Shown in pieces: positions 30,174 to 40,608 of a DNA stretch of 64,000 nt; the stretch's first letter is position 1; each line of letters starts with the position of its first letter. Origin of the DNA: Lentzea albidocapillata (GTDB lineage Bacteria > Actinomycetota > Actinomycetes > Mycobacteriales > Pseudonocardiaceae); assembly GCF_000719115.1 (NCBI RefSeq), contig NZ_JOEA01000017.1, positions 62,001-126,000 of the forward strand, in the 5' to 3' direction. The notes beneath the pieces are model-generated. The model saw nothing but the letters and a program-made list of their open reading frames with translations, did no database searches and was not told the DNA's origin. The position numbers and the translations under genes were made by a program.

Positions 30174-31061
30174 TCACTCGGCCGGGCTCAGCACCACTAC
30201 CGGTTTGCAGGCGGCGCCCTCGTCCTTGACGAGCGCGATGACGTGCCCGTCCGGCCCGAACACGCCGTAGGTGCCGTCGATCCCGCCCGCGCGCAGCCGC
30301 TGCCCGTGCGACAACGCCGAAGCCTCGTTCGGGTCGATCTCGCGGCGCGGGAACGCCGTGGCGACCGCGGAGTCCAGGTCCAGCGACAGACCCGGCGTCT
30401 CCTCCAGCTGCGCCAGCGTCTTGGCCACGCGGAGGTCGAACGGCCCGACCCTGGTCCGCCGCAACGCGCCCAGGTGCCCACCGACGCCCAGTGCGGCGCC
30501 CAGGTCACGGGCCAGCGCGCGCACGTAGGTGCCGGACGAGCACTCGACCATCACGTCGAGCAGCACCGTCTTGTCCTCACGGCGCGAGAACAGCACGTCG
30601 AACCGGTGCACGGTCACCGGCCGTGCGGGGATTTCAACTTCCTCACCGGCGCGCACACGGGCGTAGGCGCGCTTGCCGTCGATCTTCACCGCGGAGACGG
30701 ACGACGGCACCTGCTGGATCGGGCCGGTCAGCTTCGCGATCTCGGCTGCGATCGCGTCGTCCTCGACACCGGAGGCGTCCTCAGTGGACAGCACCTCGCC
30801 CTCGGCGTCGTCCGTGGTGGTGGACGCGCCGAGCACGATCGTCGCGAGGTAGGCCTTGCTGTCCAGGGCGAGGTGGCCGAGGAGCTTCGTCGCGCGCTCG
30901 ATGCCGAGCACGAGTACGCCGGTCGCCATCGGGTCCAGCGTGCCGGCGTGCCCGACCTTCCGGGTGCCGAGGATCCTGCGCACACGCGCCACCACGTCGT
31001 GCGAGGTCATGCCGTCCGGCTTGTCGACGACGACCAGGCCCGGTGCAACAGAGGGTTTCAC
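30174..31061 (-). CDS. truB: tRNA pseudouridine(55) synthase
   Basis: Converts U55 to pseudouridine in the T loop of tRNAs. The 295-residue protein has catalytic D43 in GHAGTLDPMATG and the later SGTYVRALARDLG motif, plus a C-terminal PUA-like segment. GTG 31061 starts at VKPSVAPGLVVVDKP; the longer frame to 31175 runs into the MFS gene. It ends 73 bases before the ribF start. Confidence 0.96.
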   Translation of the reverse strand: MKPSVAPGLVVVDKPDGMTSHDVVARVRRILGTRKVGHAGTLDPMATGVLVLGIERATKLLGHLALDSKAYLATIVLGASTTTDDAEGEVLSTEDASGVEDDAIAAEIAKLTGPIQQVPSSVSAVKIDGKRAYARVRAGEEVEIPARPVTVHRFDVLFSRREDKTVLLDVMVECSSGTYVRALARDLGAALGVGGHLGALRRTRVGPFDLRVAKTLAQLEETPGLSLDLDSAVATAFPRREIDPNEASALSHGQRLRAGGIDGTYGVFGPDGHVIALVKDEGAACKPVVVLSPAE

Positions 31062-31072
31062 GGCGCTGAATC

Positions 31073-32398
31073 CTAAGCGACGTTCAACGCGTCCCAACGG
31101 CGACGCCGGATCTGCACCGGCACCGTCTCCCCGCGCTCCTCCGCCTCGAACACCGCGGCACGCGCCCGGCGCCACCAGACGAGCATCCGCCAGCTGCCCA
31201 GCACGAGCACCAGCACGCAGAAACTGAACGCCACGCGGAACGCCGTCTGCGGGCTGAGCAGGCCCTCGACGAGGTCCAGCAGCACGCCGACACCCAGCGC
31301 GGTCACGGTCACCGCGAGGAAGCCGCCGACGTTCACCAGACCGCTCGCGGTGGACTGCCGGTGCGACGGGTTGTAGTCACGGGCGAGAGCGAACGCCACG
31401 CCCGAGATCGGCCCGCCCACGGTGAGCACGAGGAACACCACGGCGATGACCGGCGTCGGCACGTGCCCGCCCGGCCACAGCAGCAGCACGCCCCACCCGG
31501 TGAACGCGAACGCGAGGAACCCGACCGAGATCGGCATGCGCCACTCGGGGTTGCGCGAGAACAACCCGCCGATGATCGGGCTCGCCACGATCGCGCCGAT
31601 GACGAGCAGCCCGAGCGTGGAGGACGCGGCACGCGGCGACATCCCCTGCGCCTGCACGAGGTACGGGTACCCCCACAGCAGACCGATGACGGCGGGCGTC
31701 GACATGGTGCTGAAGTGCGCCCAGAACCCGAGCCGGGTGCCTGGCACGCTCCACGCCTGCCGCACCTTCGGCCAGATCTTCCTGAACGGCACGACTTCCG
31801 GCTTCGGCGCGACGAACCCCGCCGGCACGTCGCGCACCCGCAGGAGCGCCACGACCGAATAGAGCGCGGTGATGCCGCCCGCGATGAGGAACGCCCACGT
31901 CCACCCGATCGAGCCGAGCATGAGCGTCAACGGCACGGTGGCGACGAGGTTGCCGACACCGCCGATGGCGGCCGTGACCGCGACGACGAGCGAGTACTGG
32001 CGCGGCGGGAAGTGCGTCGCGACGAGGCGGATCACGCTGATGAACGTCATCGCGTCGCCCATGCCCAGCACGGCCCGTGCGGCGAGTCCGAGACCGTACG
32101 AGTCAGCGACGGCGAAGAGCACCTGGCCGGTGCCCATGAGCAGGGCGGCGACGGTGAGCACCCGGCGTGGCCCGTAGCGGTCGACGAGCAGGCCGGTGGG
32201 GATCTGCATGAGGGCGTAGACGCCGATCTGCAGCACGGTGAACACACCGAGCTGAGCGGGTCCGAGCCCGAAGCGTTCGCTCGCCTCCAACCCGGCCACG
32301 CCGAGCGTGGTGCGGTGGAAGAGGGCGGCGAAGTAGACGAAGACGGCGGTGGTCCAGATCAGCCACGACTTCCGGGTGGCGCGATCGACCGGCGGCAA
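31073..32398 (-). CDS. MFS transporter
   Basis: A 441-residue permease with twelve predicted helices. The loop 2-3 signature is LLVDRYGPRRVL, and a conserved helix 5 region follows. The substrate cannot be assigned; relatives are nitrate/sugar-phosphate antiporter-like members annotated as general MFS exporters. It lies immediately upstream of truB on the same strand (11 bases) and 98 bases downstream of the MATE gene. Confidence 0.9.
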   Translation of the reverse strand: MPPVDRATRKSWLIWTTAVFVYFAALFHRTTLGVAGLEASERFGLGPAQLGVFTVLQIGVYALMQIPTGLLVDRYGPRRVLTVAALLMGTGQVLFAVADSYGLGLAARAVLGMGDAMTFISVIRLVATHFPPRQYSLVVAVTAAIGGVGNLVATVPLTLMLGSIGWTWAFLIAGGITALYSVVALLRVRDVPAGFVAPKPEVVPFRKIWPKVRQAWSVPGTRLGFWAHFSTMSTPAVIGLLWGYPYLVQAQGMSPRAASSTLGLLVIGAIVASPIIGGLFSRNPEWRMPISVGFLAFAFTGWGVLLLWPGGHVPTPVIAVVFLVLTVGGPISGVAFALARDYNPSHRQSTASGLVNVGGFLAVTVTALGVGVLLDLVEGLLSPQTAFRVAFSFCVLVLVLGSWRMLVWWRRARAAVFEAEERGETVPVQIRRRRWDALNVA

Positions 32399-32496
32399 GG
32401 CGGCACTCTCCCAAGCTGGAGGTAGGCAGACATTAGTTACATCGCCTAAACAACCTTCTTGGTAACGATTTCATGCCGTGAGTTCGGCCACAGGGC

Positions 32497-33798
32497 CTAA
32501 CGAACCGCGCCCTCGACCGCCCACTCCCCCGAGCGCGTGCGCCACACCACCGCCACGAGCCGCAGCACCATGAACGCCGACAGCCCCGTCCAGATGCCGG
32601 CGAGCCCCCACTCGAACGTGTACGAGGCCCACACCAGCGGCAGGAATCCGATCACCGCCGAGCCGAGCGTCGCCGTCCGCATGAACTTCACGTCGCCGGC
32701 ACCCAGCAGCACACCGTCCAACGCGAACACCACACCCGCGATCGGTTGCAGCGCAACGAAGAACCACCACGCGTTCGGGATCTCTGCCAGCACACCGGCG
32801 TCCGTCGTGAACGCCCGCGGCAGCACGGTGAACAGCGCCGCGAACAGAACTCCGAGCCCGATGCCGAACACCAGTCCGTACCGTGTGATCTGCCAGGCGA
32901 GCTTCTCCGCCTGCCGTCGCCTCGACGCTCCCAGAGCCGCGCCGACGAGCGACTGCGCCGCGATCGCCAGCGAGTCGAGCACGAGCGCGAGGAACGTCCA
33001 CAGCTGCAACACGACCTGATGCGCACCCAACGCGCCGACGGACGTCCGCGCCGCAACGGAGGCCGCGCTGATGAAGCACGCCTGGAACGCCAAGCTCCGC
33101 AACACCAGATCGCGCCCCATGCCGAGCTGCGCGCGCATGGCCGCCCAATGCGGCTTCAACGACACATGCTCCGCGAACAACGCCTTGAAGAACAACCCGG
33201 CCGAGACCACCTGCGCCACGACGTTCGCGACAGCTGAGCCCTCAAGCCCCCAGCCCGCGCCGTAGACGAGCGCGGGACACAGCACCGCGCTGATGCCGTT
33301 GCCGATCAGGATGTATTTGAGTGGCCGCTTGGTCTCCTGGACACCGCGCATCCATCCGTTGCCGGCCATCGTGACGAGGATGAACGGCGCACCGAACAAC
33401 GCGATGCGCACCCACTCCACCGCCGCGTCCGCCACGGCTCCGGGCCCGGCGAGCAGCTCCGCCAGCGGCCGCGCGAACAGCTGCCCCAGGACCACCACGA
33501 GCACACCGGCGGCCAGCGCCAGCCACGTTGCCTGCACGCCCTCCTCGACGGCCTCCTGACGCCGCCCAGCCCCGTGCAACCGAGCCGTGCGCGCCGTCGT
33601 GCCGTACGAGAGGAACGTCAGCTGCGTCGCGACCTGCGTGAGCAGCACACCGCCGATAGCCAGCCCAGCGAGCGGTAACGCCCCAAGATGCCCCACGACC
33701 GCCGTGTCGACGAGCACGTACAACGGCTCGGCCGCCAGCACCCCCAGAGCGGGTACCGCCAGCCCGATCACCCGCCGAGCGGGAACCCGATCCTCCAC
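32497..33798 (-). CDS. MATE family efflux transporter (DinF-like)
   Basis: A 433-residue multidrug and toxin extrusion protein: 12 helices in two six-helix bundles, with the N-lobe motif AAEPLYVLVDTAVVGHLG and the C-lobe region around GAHQVVLQLWTFLALVLDSLAIAAQ. MATE pumps export cationic drugs or metabolites using Na+ or H+ gradients. It lies 50 bases downstream of the ROK regulator gene, which might control it. Confidence 0.93.
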   Translation of the reverse strand: MEDRVPARRVIGLAVPALGVLAAEPLYVLVDTAVVGHLGALPLAGLAIGGVLLTQVATQLTFLSYGTTARTARLHGAGRRQEAVEEGVQATWLALAAGVLVVVLGQLFARPLAELLAGPGAVADAAVEWVRIALFGAPFILVTMAGNGWMRGVQETKRPLKYILIGNGISAVLCPALVYGAGWGLEGSAVANVVAQVVSAGLFFKALFAEHVSLKPHWAAMRAQLGMGRDLVLRSLAFQACFISAASVAARTSVGALGAHQVVLQLWTFLALVLDSLAIAAQSLVGAALGASRRRQAEKLAWQITRYGLVFGIGLGVLFAALFTVLPRAFTTDAGVLAEIPNAWWFFVALQPIAGVVFALDGVLLGAGDVKFMRTATLGSAVIGFLPLVWASYTFEWGLAGIWTGLSAFMVLRLVAVVWRTRSGEWAVEGAVR

Positions 33799-33848
33799 CA
33801 GACGAACTTATGCGGCTACGCGCGCTGCCGTGCGGTGATGGCGGCCAC

Positions 33849-34982
33849 TCACGACCGTTGGGGCAGCCCGAACACCTGCTCGCGCGCCACGGCCAGGGCC
33901 GAGTGCAAAGCGCCCGCACGCACCGGATTCGCGGTGATCTGCGCGAGGTGCACCGGCGTCCGCGGCACGACGAGCTTCAGCAGTTCCGCCGCCACCAGCT
34001 CGCACAACGTCTCGCCGCCCGCGTGCGCCACCCCGCCGGACAGCAGCACCAGTTCGGGGTCGAGCACGCACACGACGTTCGCCAGCCCGAGCGCTATCCG
34101 ACGCGCCAGCGCCGTGAGGAAAGCCCTGCCCTCGGTGCCGGCGTTCAAGGCGTGCGCCACGGCTTCCAGCCCGGACGACTCGTGGATGCCGTGCTCGGCC
34201 GCCAGCGCGACGATCGCCTCGCTGTCGACCTGGTCGCCGTAGCGCCCGCCGGGCACCTGCATCGAGTCGATCTCACCCGCACCGCCCGTGACGCCACGCA
34301 GCAGCACGCCGTTGACCACGACCGCCGAACCGATCTCGTCCGCAGGCCAGACCAGCACGAAGTTGCGCACCCCTGCCGCCCGGCCGGAGCTCATCTCCTC
34401 CAGCGCGGCGAGGTTGATGTCGTTCTCGATCGACACCGACGTGCCGAGCAGCTCGCGCAGCGTCGACGGCAGGTCGACGGCCACCAGGCCGGGCAGGTGC
34501 GGCGCGAACCCGAGCTGGCCGGTGGCCGGATCGACCGCGCCCGGCGTGCCGACGACGACGTGCGACAACGCGTCGAGCGTCAGCCCGGCCAGCGCCGCCG
34601 CCTTCTGCACCGTCTCCCGGAAGATCCGGAGGGTGTTCTCCTTCGGCATCGGCGCGCTGTGCTCGGCCAGCAACGACCCGGTGATGTCCGCGATGGCCAC
34701 GTCGATCAGCTCGGCGGACAACGCCACCGCCGCCACGTAGCCGACGCCACCGTTGACGGCCCACATCTGCGCGCGAGGCCCGCGGCCACCGCCACGCAAT
34801 CCGGTGCGGACGACCATGCCGTCCTCTTCGAGCCGCGCCAGCAGCTGGGCGGTGGCGGGCTTGGACAGCCCGATCACTTCTTCCAGCTCGGCGCGCGTCA
34901 TCGCCCCGCTGCGCAGCAGGGTCTCGATCGCGGCCCGGTCGTTGATCTCCCGCAGCAGCCGCGGGCTCCCTGTCCGTGTCAT
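33849..34982 (-). CDS. ROK family transcriptional regulator
   Basis: A 377-residue protein with an N-terminal winged helix (about 12-70, RAELEEVIGLSKPATAQLLARLEEDG) fused to a ROK sugar-kinase-like fold (80-377) with GTPGAVDP, VENDINLAALEE (as IENDINLAALEE) and GEIDS elements. The usual ROK zinc-binding Cys cluster is absent. The inducer is unknown. It overlaps the nrnA stop by 4 bases, and the MATE gene follows. Confidence 0.9.
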   Translation of the reverse strand: MTRTGSPRLLREINDRAAIETLLRSGAMTRAELEEVIGLSKPATAQLLARLEEDGMVVRTGLRGGGRGPRAQMWAVNGGVGYVAAVALSAELIDVAIADITGSLLAEHSAPMPKENTLRIFRETVQKAAALAGLTLDALSHVVVGTPGAVDPATGQLGFAPHLPGLVAVDLPSTLRELLGTSVSIENDINLAALEEMSSGRAAGVRNFVLVWPADEIGSAVVVNGVLLRGVTGGAGEIDSMQVPGGRYGDQVDSEAIVALAAEHGIHESSGLEAVAHALNAGTEGRAFLTALARRIALGLANVVCVLDPELVLLSGGVAHAGGETLCELVAAELLKLVVPRTPVHLAQITANPVRAGALHSALAVAREQVFGLPQRS

Positions 34983-35965
34983 GACTCCACCCGTTCCAAC
35001 GCGCCCTTGAGCGCGGCAACGACCTGCTCGGCGGCCCCCTCGAAGGTGAACCCGGCCGCAAGCCGGTGCCCGCCGCCGCCGAGGACCTGCGCCACCTCAC
35101 GAACATCGACCCGGCTCACGGCCCGCAGCGACACGGACCAGAACCCGGGCTTGAGCTCCTTCAACACGGCCGCGACCTCGGCCTCGGCGGCGGAGCGCAC
35201 CACGTCGATCACGCTCTCCACCTCTTCGCTACGCACCCCGTGAGCGTCCTCGATGCTCACAATCGCGTGCGCAAGCCCCATGCCGTGCGCGGCGTTCTGA
35301 TCAAGCTCCGCCTTGGCCAGCACGCGCGACAACATGCCGAGGTACGCGAACGGATGTGCGTCCATCAACGGCCGCGTAACGGCATACGCGTCCACTCCGG
35401 TCTCCAGCAGCCGCGCGGCCGTGTGGTGCGCCTGCGGCCCGGCCTTCCGAAAGCCTCCGGTGTCGGTCACGAGCCCCGCGTAGATGCAGCGCGCGATCGG
35501 CTCGTCGACCTCGACGTTCATCTCGTCGAGCAGTTTGAGGGCGATGAGCGCCGTGGCCTCCGCACGATCATCGATGCAGTGCACCGTGCCGTACCGCGTG
35601 TTCGACACGTGGTGGTCGACGACGATGACGGGCCCACGGCAGTTCGCGACGCGGTTCTTCAGCGGCCCGAGCCGTTCCAGGCTGCCCGTGTCCATGACGA
35701 CCAGCAGTTCCGGCGCTTCCGGTACCTCGTCGCGATGAACGAGCAGTCCAGCGGTGTCCAGCGCCTTCAGGCTCTCGGGCACGGCCTCCGGGTCGCCGAA
35801 CGCCACCCGCACCGCCACACCGCGCCGATGCAGCGCGAGTCCTACCGCCAGAGCACTCCCGAGCGTGTCAGCGTCGGGGTTGATGTGACTCAGCAAGGTC
35901 ACATCACGGGCGCCGGCCAGTAACCGCGCGGCCTCGGCAATGGTCGTGCTCAGGTCGTCTGCCAC
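34979..35965 (-). CDS. nrnA: DHH-family nanoRNase/pAp phosphatase (NrnA-like)
   Basis: Degrades short oligoribonucleotides and dephosphorylates pAp (328 aa). It has motif I HINPDADTLGSA (27-38), the DHH motif as VDHHVSN near 113-119, and a C-terminal DHHA1 domain with GGGGHRLAAGF. Downstream of rbfA, as is usual in actinobacteria, but separated from it here by a hairpin terminator. Confidence 0.95.
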   Translation of the reverse strand: MADDLSTTIAEAARLLAGARDVTLLSHINPDADTLGSALAVGLALHRRGVAVRVAFGDPEAVPESLKALDTAGLLVHRDEVPEAPELLVVMDTGSLERLGPLKNRVANCRGPVIVVDHHVSNTRYGTVHCIDDRAEATALIALKLLDEMNVEVDEPIARCIYAGLVTDTGGFRKAGPQAHHTAARLLETGVDAYAVTRPLMDAHPFAYLGMLSRVLAKAELDQNAAHGMGLAHAIVSIEDAHGVRSEEVESVIDVVRSAAEAEVAAVLKELKPGFWSVSLRAVSRVDVREVAQVLGGGGHRLAAGFTFEGAAEQVVAALKGALERVES

Positions 35966-36055
35966 AGGGAGACGTTAGCCGCTAACCGTCCCGAAGTGCT
36001 GTGCGGCACCCTCGGACAAGACAGTTTCCATCCAGTTTCGGCGGCGAAAACCAAA

Positions 36056-36082
36056 GGGCGGACACGATCACCGTGTCCGCCC
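36056..36082 (-). terminator. Terminator after rbfA
   Basis: An 11-bp perfect stem, GGGCGGACACG (36056-36066) and CGTGTCCGCCC (36072-36082), with a 5-base loop. On the minus strand the RNA continues with TTTGGTTTTC, a U-rich tail. It separates ylxP-rbfA from nrnA. Confidence 0.75.
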
Positions 36083-36097
36083 TGGTCACAAAAGAAC

Positions 36098-36547
36098 TCA
36101 GTCCTCGTCGTCATCCTCACGAGGCGCCCGGTACGGGTCGGCCTCCCCAGCGGGAGACGCCCCCGCGGACCGACGAGCCACTTCGGCATCGGCAGCCTGA
36201 GCCTTGGCGAGCAGCTCTTCCATCTTCCGTGCCTCGTCCGGCACGGTGTCGGTCATGAACGTCAGCGTGGGCGTGAAGCGAACCCCCGTCTGCGCTCCGA
36301 CCATGGACCTCAGCACACCCTTGGCCTTCTCCAGGGCCAGTGCAGCTCCGACGTAGTCGGGCTCCACGTCCAGGCGCTCACCGAGAACGGTGTAGTACAC
36401 AGTCGCGTCGTGCAGATCCCCGGTCACCTTGGTGTCGGTGATCGTGACCCGAGCCAGCCGCGGATCCTTGACCTCATGCTCCAAAGCCGAAGCGACGATC
36501 TGCGAGATCCGCTTGGCGAGCTTGCGGGCACGTGCCGTGTCGGCCAC
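36098..36547 (-). CDS. rbfA: Ribosome-binding factor A
   Basis: A 30S maturation factor with a KH-like fold (149 aa). It has [25 protein letters not shown] at the N-terminus and [26 protein letters not shown]. The acidic tail (PREDDDED) is typical of actinobacterial RbfA. GTG 36547 follows GGAAGGGGAGG; the longer frame is spurious. Confidence 0.97.
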   Translation of the reverse strand: MADTARARKLAKRISQIVASALEHEVKDPRLARVTITDTKVTGDLHDATVYYTVLGERLDVEPDYVGAALALEKAKGVLRSMVGAQTGVRFTPTLTFMTDTVPDEARKMEELLAKAQAADAEVARRSAGASPAGEADPYRAPREDDDED

Positions 36548-36560
36548 GAGCCTCCCCTTC

Positions 36561-36857
36561 CTAGTCGTCCTCCGGCCCGACGAATCGCGTCCGGGCGGAG
36601 AGCAAGTCCAGTTCGGGCCGTCCCGCGACCAGCCTTTCACAGCCGGACAGGACGTCCCTGACGTGCTCCAGGTCGGCGGCGACTGCCGCCACACCGATCA
36701 GGCTGCGCCGATGCAGGTCCAGATGACCGGCCTCGGAGACAGCAACCTCGAAGCGCTTGCGCAGTTCGGCCACGAGGGGCCGGACAACCGAGCGCTTCTC
36801 CTTCAACGAGTGGACGTCGCCCAGAAGGACGTCCAATTCCAGAGCACCCACGTACAT
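36561..36857 (-). CDS. ylxP: YlxP/DUF503 family protein
   Basis: A 98-residue protein with the DUF503 opening [23 protein letters not shown] and [23 protein letters not shown]. The family is always found between infB and rbfA in Gram-positive bacteria and is thought to aid translation or ribosome maturation. ATG 36857 has GGAGG upstream. It lies 13 bases before rbfA and follows a strong terminator after infB. Confidence 0.93.
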   Translation of the reverse strand: MYVGALELDVLLGDVHSLKEKRSVVRPLVAELRKRFEVAVSEAGHLDLHRRSLIGVAAVAADLEHVRDVLSGCERLVAGRPELDLLSARTRFVGPEDD

Positions 36858-36878
36858 GGGCAAGATCCTCCAGAAGAA

Positions 36879-36917
36879 AAGGGTGCGGAGCCATCGGTTA
36901 AACGGCTCCGCACCCTT
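36879..36917 (-). terminator. Rho-independent terminator between infB and ylxP
   Basis: A perfect 14-bp stem, AAGGGTGCGGAGCC (36879-36892) and GGCTCCGCACCCTT (36904-36917), with an 11-base loop. On the minus strand it is followed by TTTTCTTCT. It ends 22 bases before the ylxP start, so ylxP-rbfA depend on read-through or on a promoter inside this short gap. Confidence 0.88.
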
Positions 36918-36927
36918 CACCTACCGA

Positions 36928-39900
36928 CTAGGCGCGCGGCTTCTCGCGCATCTCGAAGGTCTCGATGACGTCTTCCAGCTTGAGGTCGCTGTAGTTGCCG
37001 AGCGTGAGACCACACTCGAAACCTTCGCGGACCTCGGTGGCGTCGTCCTTGAACCGCTTGAGCGAGCTGATCGGGAGGTTCTCCGCGATCACCTTGCCGT
37101 CACGGATCAGGCGAGCACGCGCGTTGCGGCGGATCTCGCCCGACAGGACCATGCAACCCGCGATCGTGCCGACCTTGGAGGACTTGAAGACGTCGCGAAC
37201 CTCGGCGCGGCCGAGCTGGACCTCTTCGAACTCCGGCTTGAGGAGACCCTTGAGGGCCGCCTCGATCTCGTCGATCGCCGAGTAGATGACCGTGTAGTAA
37301 CGGACGTCCACGCCCTCGCGGTTCGCGAGCTCGGTCGCCTTGCCCTCGGCCCGGACGTTGAAGCCCATGACGATGGCGGAACCGGCCACGGCGAGGTTGA
37401 TGTCGCCTTCGGTGATGCCACCGACACCGCGGTGGATCACGCGCAGCTCGACGTCGTCGCCGACCTCGATCTTCATGAGCGCGTCCTCGAGGGCCTCGAC
37501 GGTACCCGAGTTGTCACCCTTGATGATCAAGGTGAGAGCGCTGGTTTCCTTGAGCGCTGCGTCCAGGTCTTCCAGGCTGACGCGCTTGCGCTTCGCCGCG
37601 TTGGCGGCGTTGCGGGTGCGGGCCTGACGACGCTCGGCGATCTGGCGGGCGACGCGGTCCTCGTCGACGACGAGGAACGAGTCACCTGCACGCGGCACCG
37701 AGGTCAGACCGATGACCTGCACCGGACGCGACGGGGTCGCGACGATGACGTCATCGCCGTGCTCGTCGACCATGCGGCGGACGCGACCGTACGCGTCACC
37801 CGCGACGATCGAGGAGCCGACGCGCAGCGATCCGCGCTGGACGAGCACCGTGGCGACCGGGCCGCGACCGCGGTCGAGGTGCGCCTCGATCGCGACACCC
37901 TGGGCCTCCATGTCCGGGTTGGCCCGGAGGTCCAGCGAGGCGTCGGCGGTCAACAGGATGGCCTCGAGGAGGCTGTCGATGTTGATGCCCTGCTTCGCGG
38001 AGATGTCGACGAACATCGTGTCGCCGCCATACTCCTCGGCGACCAGTCCGTACTCGGTCAGCTGCTGACGGATCTTGGAGGGGTTCGCACCCTCCTTGTC
38101 GATCTTGTTGACCGCGACCACGATCGGCGCCTGAGCGGCCTGGGCGTGGTTGATCGCCTCGACCGTCTGCGGCATCACGCCGTCGTCAGCGGCGACGACG
38201 ATGACCGCGATGTCGGTCGCGTTCGCACCACGAGCACGCATGGCGGTGAACGCCTCGTGACCCGGGGTGTCGATGAAGGTGATGAGCCGCGGGTTGCCCT
38301 CGAGCTCGGTCTGCACCTGGTAGGCACCGATGTGCTGGGTGATGCCACCGGCCTCGCCCTCGGCCACCTTCGCCTTGCGGATGGTGTCGAGCAGACGCGT
38401 CTTACCGTGGTCGACGTGACCCATGACGGTCACGACCGGCGGACGGATCTGCAGGTCGTCCTCGCCACCGGCGTCCTCGCCGTAGGTGATGTCGAACGTC
38501 TCGAGCAGCTCGCGGTCCTCCTCCTCGGGGGACACGACCTGCACGACGTAGTTCATCTCGGTGCCGAGCAGCTCCAAGATCTCGTCGGACACCGACTGGG
38601 TCGCCGTGACCATCTCGCCCAGGTGGAAGAGCACCTGCACGAGCGACGCCGGGTTGGCGTTGATCTTGTCGGCGAAGTCGGTCAGCGAGGCACCGCGCGG
38701 CAGGCGGATCGACTCGCCCTGACCCTTGGGCAGGCGGACGCCACCGACCGAAGGCGCCTGCATGTTGTCCATGTACTCCTGGCGCTTCTGCCGCTTGGAC
38801 TTGCGTCCACGACGCGCCGGACCACCCGGACGACCGAAGGCACCAGCGGTACCGCCGCGACCAGCGCCGCCGCCACCACCGGGACGACCGCGGAAACCGC
38901 CGCCACCACCGGCAGGGGCACCGCCGCCTGCGCCGCCGCCGCCACCGGGACGGAAGCCACCGCCACCGCCACCGCCGCCACCGGGACGGAAGCCGCCACC
39001 GGCGCCACCGCCACCACCGGGACGGAAGCCGCCACCGGCGCCACCGCCACCGCCGCCGCCTCCGCGGAAGCCGCCGCCACCGCCGCCGCCGCCCCCACCG
39101 GGACGACCGCCACCGCCGCCGCCACCACCGGGACGGCCACCGCCGCCACCGCCGGGACCAGGACGGTTACCGGCCGGACGGTTGCCCGGCATCATGCCGG
39201 GGTTCGGCCGCGGGGGCATGTTGCCCGGGTTGGGACGAGGACCGCCCTGACCGGGGCCACCGGGACGAGGACCGCCCTGGCCGGGGCCGGGACGACCGCC
39301 ACCCTGCGCGGCAGCCGGACGCTGACCACCCTGACCGGGCGCACCGCTCGGACGGGGGTTCGCCGGACGAGGCTCGCCGGGCTTCCCGCCGCCTGCGGGG
39401 CGGTCGCCGCCCTGCTCGGGGCGCGGGCCGGGACGAGGTCCGGGACGCGGCGACGGAGCGTTGCCGCCACCGACGCCGAAGGGGTTGTTGCCCGGACGCG
39501 GGGCACGCGGGCCCGCAGGCTTGGGAGCCTGCGTGCGCGGCGGCACCACGGACTGGGGCTGTGCACCAGTGGACGCGGCCGGAGCCTGCGGCTGCTGGGG
39601 CTGTTGAGGCTGCTTCTCCGGAACCGGAGCCGGGCGCGGGCCCGGACGCGGACCGCTACCCGGCTTGGAGCCGGGAGCCGGGGCAGCCTTGGGCGCGGCC
39701 GGAGCCTGCGCGGCAGGAGCTGCCGGTGCGGCGGCCGGAGCCTCGGACTGCACGGGTGCCGGTGCGGGCGCCGCGGGAGCCGGAGCCTGCTCGGCAGGAG
39801 CTGCCTGAGCGGGCTTCGGGGCCGGCGGGCGCGGGGCGGCCGGACGAGGTCCGGGCATGCTCTTGGCCGCAGCGGGCTTGTTGTCGTCGGCCGCCTGCTT

Positions 39901-40152
39901 GGCGTCCGCCGGTGCGGCGGGCGCTGCGGCGGCAGCGGGTGCGGGTGCCTTCGGCTTCGGAGCGGACGGCCTGGGAGCCGGCTTCGAGGACTTGGCTTCG
40001 TAGGCGTCACGAAGCCGCCGGGCCACGGGGGCCTCGACGGTCGATGACGCGGACTTCACGTACTCGCCCTGTTCGGCGAGCTTGTTGAGAACTTCCTTGC
40101 TCGTAACACCAAGCTCTTTTGCGAGCTCGTGCACGCGGGCCTTGCCTGCCAC
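36928..40152 (-). CDS. infB: Translation initiation factor IF-2
   Basis: A GTPase that delivers fMet-tRNA to the 30S subunit (1074 aa). It has an N-terminal IF2_N domain ([16 protein letters not shown]), then a long Pro/Ala/Gly low-complexity region, with an extreme glycine-rich block at about 330-440 carrying repeated FRPGGGGG and GRPGGGGG units. The G domain begins at GHVDHGKT (578-585), and domains II-IV follow to the C-terminus. It is larger than E. coli IF2 (890 aa) because of the linker. It follows ylxR in the rimP-nusA operon and ends at a strong terminator. Confidence 0.97.
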   Translation of the reverse strand: MAGKARVHELAKELGVTSKEVLNKLAEQGEYVKSASSTVEAPVARRLRDAYEAKSSKPAPRPSAPKPKAPAPAAAAAPAAPADAKQAADDNKPAAAKSMPGPRPAAPRPPAPKPAQAAPAEQAPAPAAPAPAPVQSEAPAAAPAAPAAQAPAAPKAAPAPGSKPGSGPRPGPRPAPVPEKQPQQPQQPQAPAASTGAQPQSVVPPRTQAPKPAGPRAPRPGNNPFGVGGGNAPSPRPGPRPGPRPEQGGDRPAGGGKPGEPRPANPRPSGAPGQGGQRPAAAQGGGRPGPGQGGPRPGGPGQGGPRPNPGNMPPRPNPGMMPGNRPAGNRPGPGGGGGGRPGGGGGGGGRPGGGGGGGGGGFRGGGGGGGGAGGGFRPGGGGGAGGGFRPGGGGGGGGGFRPGGGGGAGGGAPAGGGGGFRGRPGGGGGAGRGGTAGAFGRPGGPARRGRKSKRQKRQEYMDNMQAPSVGGVRLPKGQGESIRLPRGASLTDFADKINANPASLVQVLFHLGEMVTATQSVSDEILELLGTEMNYVVQVVSPEEEDRELLETFDITYGEDAGGEDDLQIRPPVVTVMGHVDHGKTRLLDTIRKAKVAEGEAGGITQHIGAYQVQTELEGNPRLITFIDTPGHEAFTAMRARGANATDIAVIVVAADDGVMPQTVEAINHAQAAQAPIVVAVNKIDKEGANPSKIRQQLTEYGLVAEEYGGDTMFVDISAKQGINIDSLLEAILLTADASLDLRANPDMEAQGVAIEAHLDRGRGPVATVLVQRGSLRVGSSIVAGDAYGRVRRMVDEHGDDVIVATPSRPVQVIGLTSVPRAGDSFLVVDEDRVARQIAERRQARTRNAANAAKRKRVSLEDLDAALKETSALTLIIKGDNSGTVEALEDALMKIEVGDDVELRVIHRGVGGITEGDINLAVAGSAIVMGFNVRAEGKATELANREGVDVRYYTVIYSAIDEIEAALKGLLKPEFEEVQLGRAEVRDVFKSSKVGTIAGCMVLSGEIRRNARARLIRDGKVIAENLPISSLKRFKDDATEVREGFECGLTLGNYSDLKLEDVIETFEMREKPRA

Positions 40153-40239
40153 TGCTCTCCTAAGTCGTGAGGCCGGCGGGCAAGTCCCATCGACCTCGTC
40201 TTAACGTCGCGCGTTCATGTCTTCAGCTTCACGGCTGAC

Positions 40240-40593
40240 TCATGACGGGTCGACCTGCTTCCTTGATGCTTGTTGGCCGCGGGGCTGTCCCGAGGCCAAG
40301 TTCCCTTGCTGCTGCTCCACGTGCTCGCGCAGCGAAGCGACGTCGAGTGCTCCCTGGACCTTGAAGGCCCGCGAGAACGCCCGTCGCCGCTCGGCGTTGC
40401 GGAGACATTCGAGATCGAAATGCAACCAAGCACCTCGACCAGGAAGCCGCCGACGGACGTCCGGAACCACCGAACCGTCCACCGCGACCACACGCAGCAG
40501 CTCAGACGGCAACGTCCGGGTACGGCATCCAATGCACGTACGAACAGGGCCGATGTGCTGGGAAACCGATCCCGACGTTGAACCGTTGATAAT
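40240..40593 (-). CDS. ylxR: YlxR (DUF448) RNA-binding protein, apparent non-canonical start
   Basis: The YlxR fold is clear: GPVRTCIGCRTRTLPSELLRV, then GRGAWLHFDLECLRNA (parts quoted for location). The family binds RNase P RNA or other RNAs and is encoded between nusA and infB. The conserved RTCIGCR segment lies upstream of the first ATG/GTG/TTG in the frame (TTG at 40512). Going back to the nusA stop in the same frame there is no ATG, GTG or TTG; ATT 40593-40591 with AGGGG 5-6 bases upstream is the best start, giving 117 residues. ATC at 40590 is next to it. Confidence 0.8.
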   Translation of the reverse strand: MINGSTSGSVSQHIGPVRTCIGCRTRTLPSELLRVVAVDGSVVPDVRRRLPGRGAWLHFDLECLRNAERRRAFSRAFKVQGALDVASLREHVEQQQGNLASGQPRGQQASRKQVDPS

Positions 40594-40608
40594 TCTATCC
40601 CCTGGAGC

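Noticed and set aside
35950..36189. 79-codon minus-strand frame between nrnA and rbfA
   Set aside because: It overlaps both genes and a clear terminator, with no ribosome site or recognisable fold.
36757..40047. Very long plus-strand open frame opposite infB
   Set aside because: Composition (Arg, Leu, Asp, Thr runs) is that of an antisense shadow; infB has complete motifs on the other strand.
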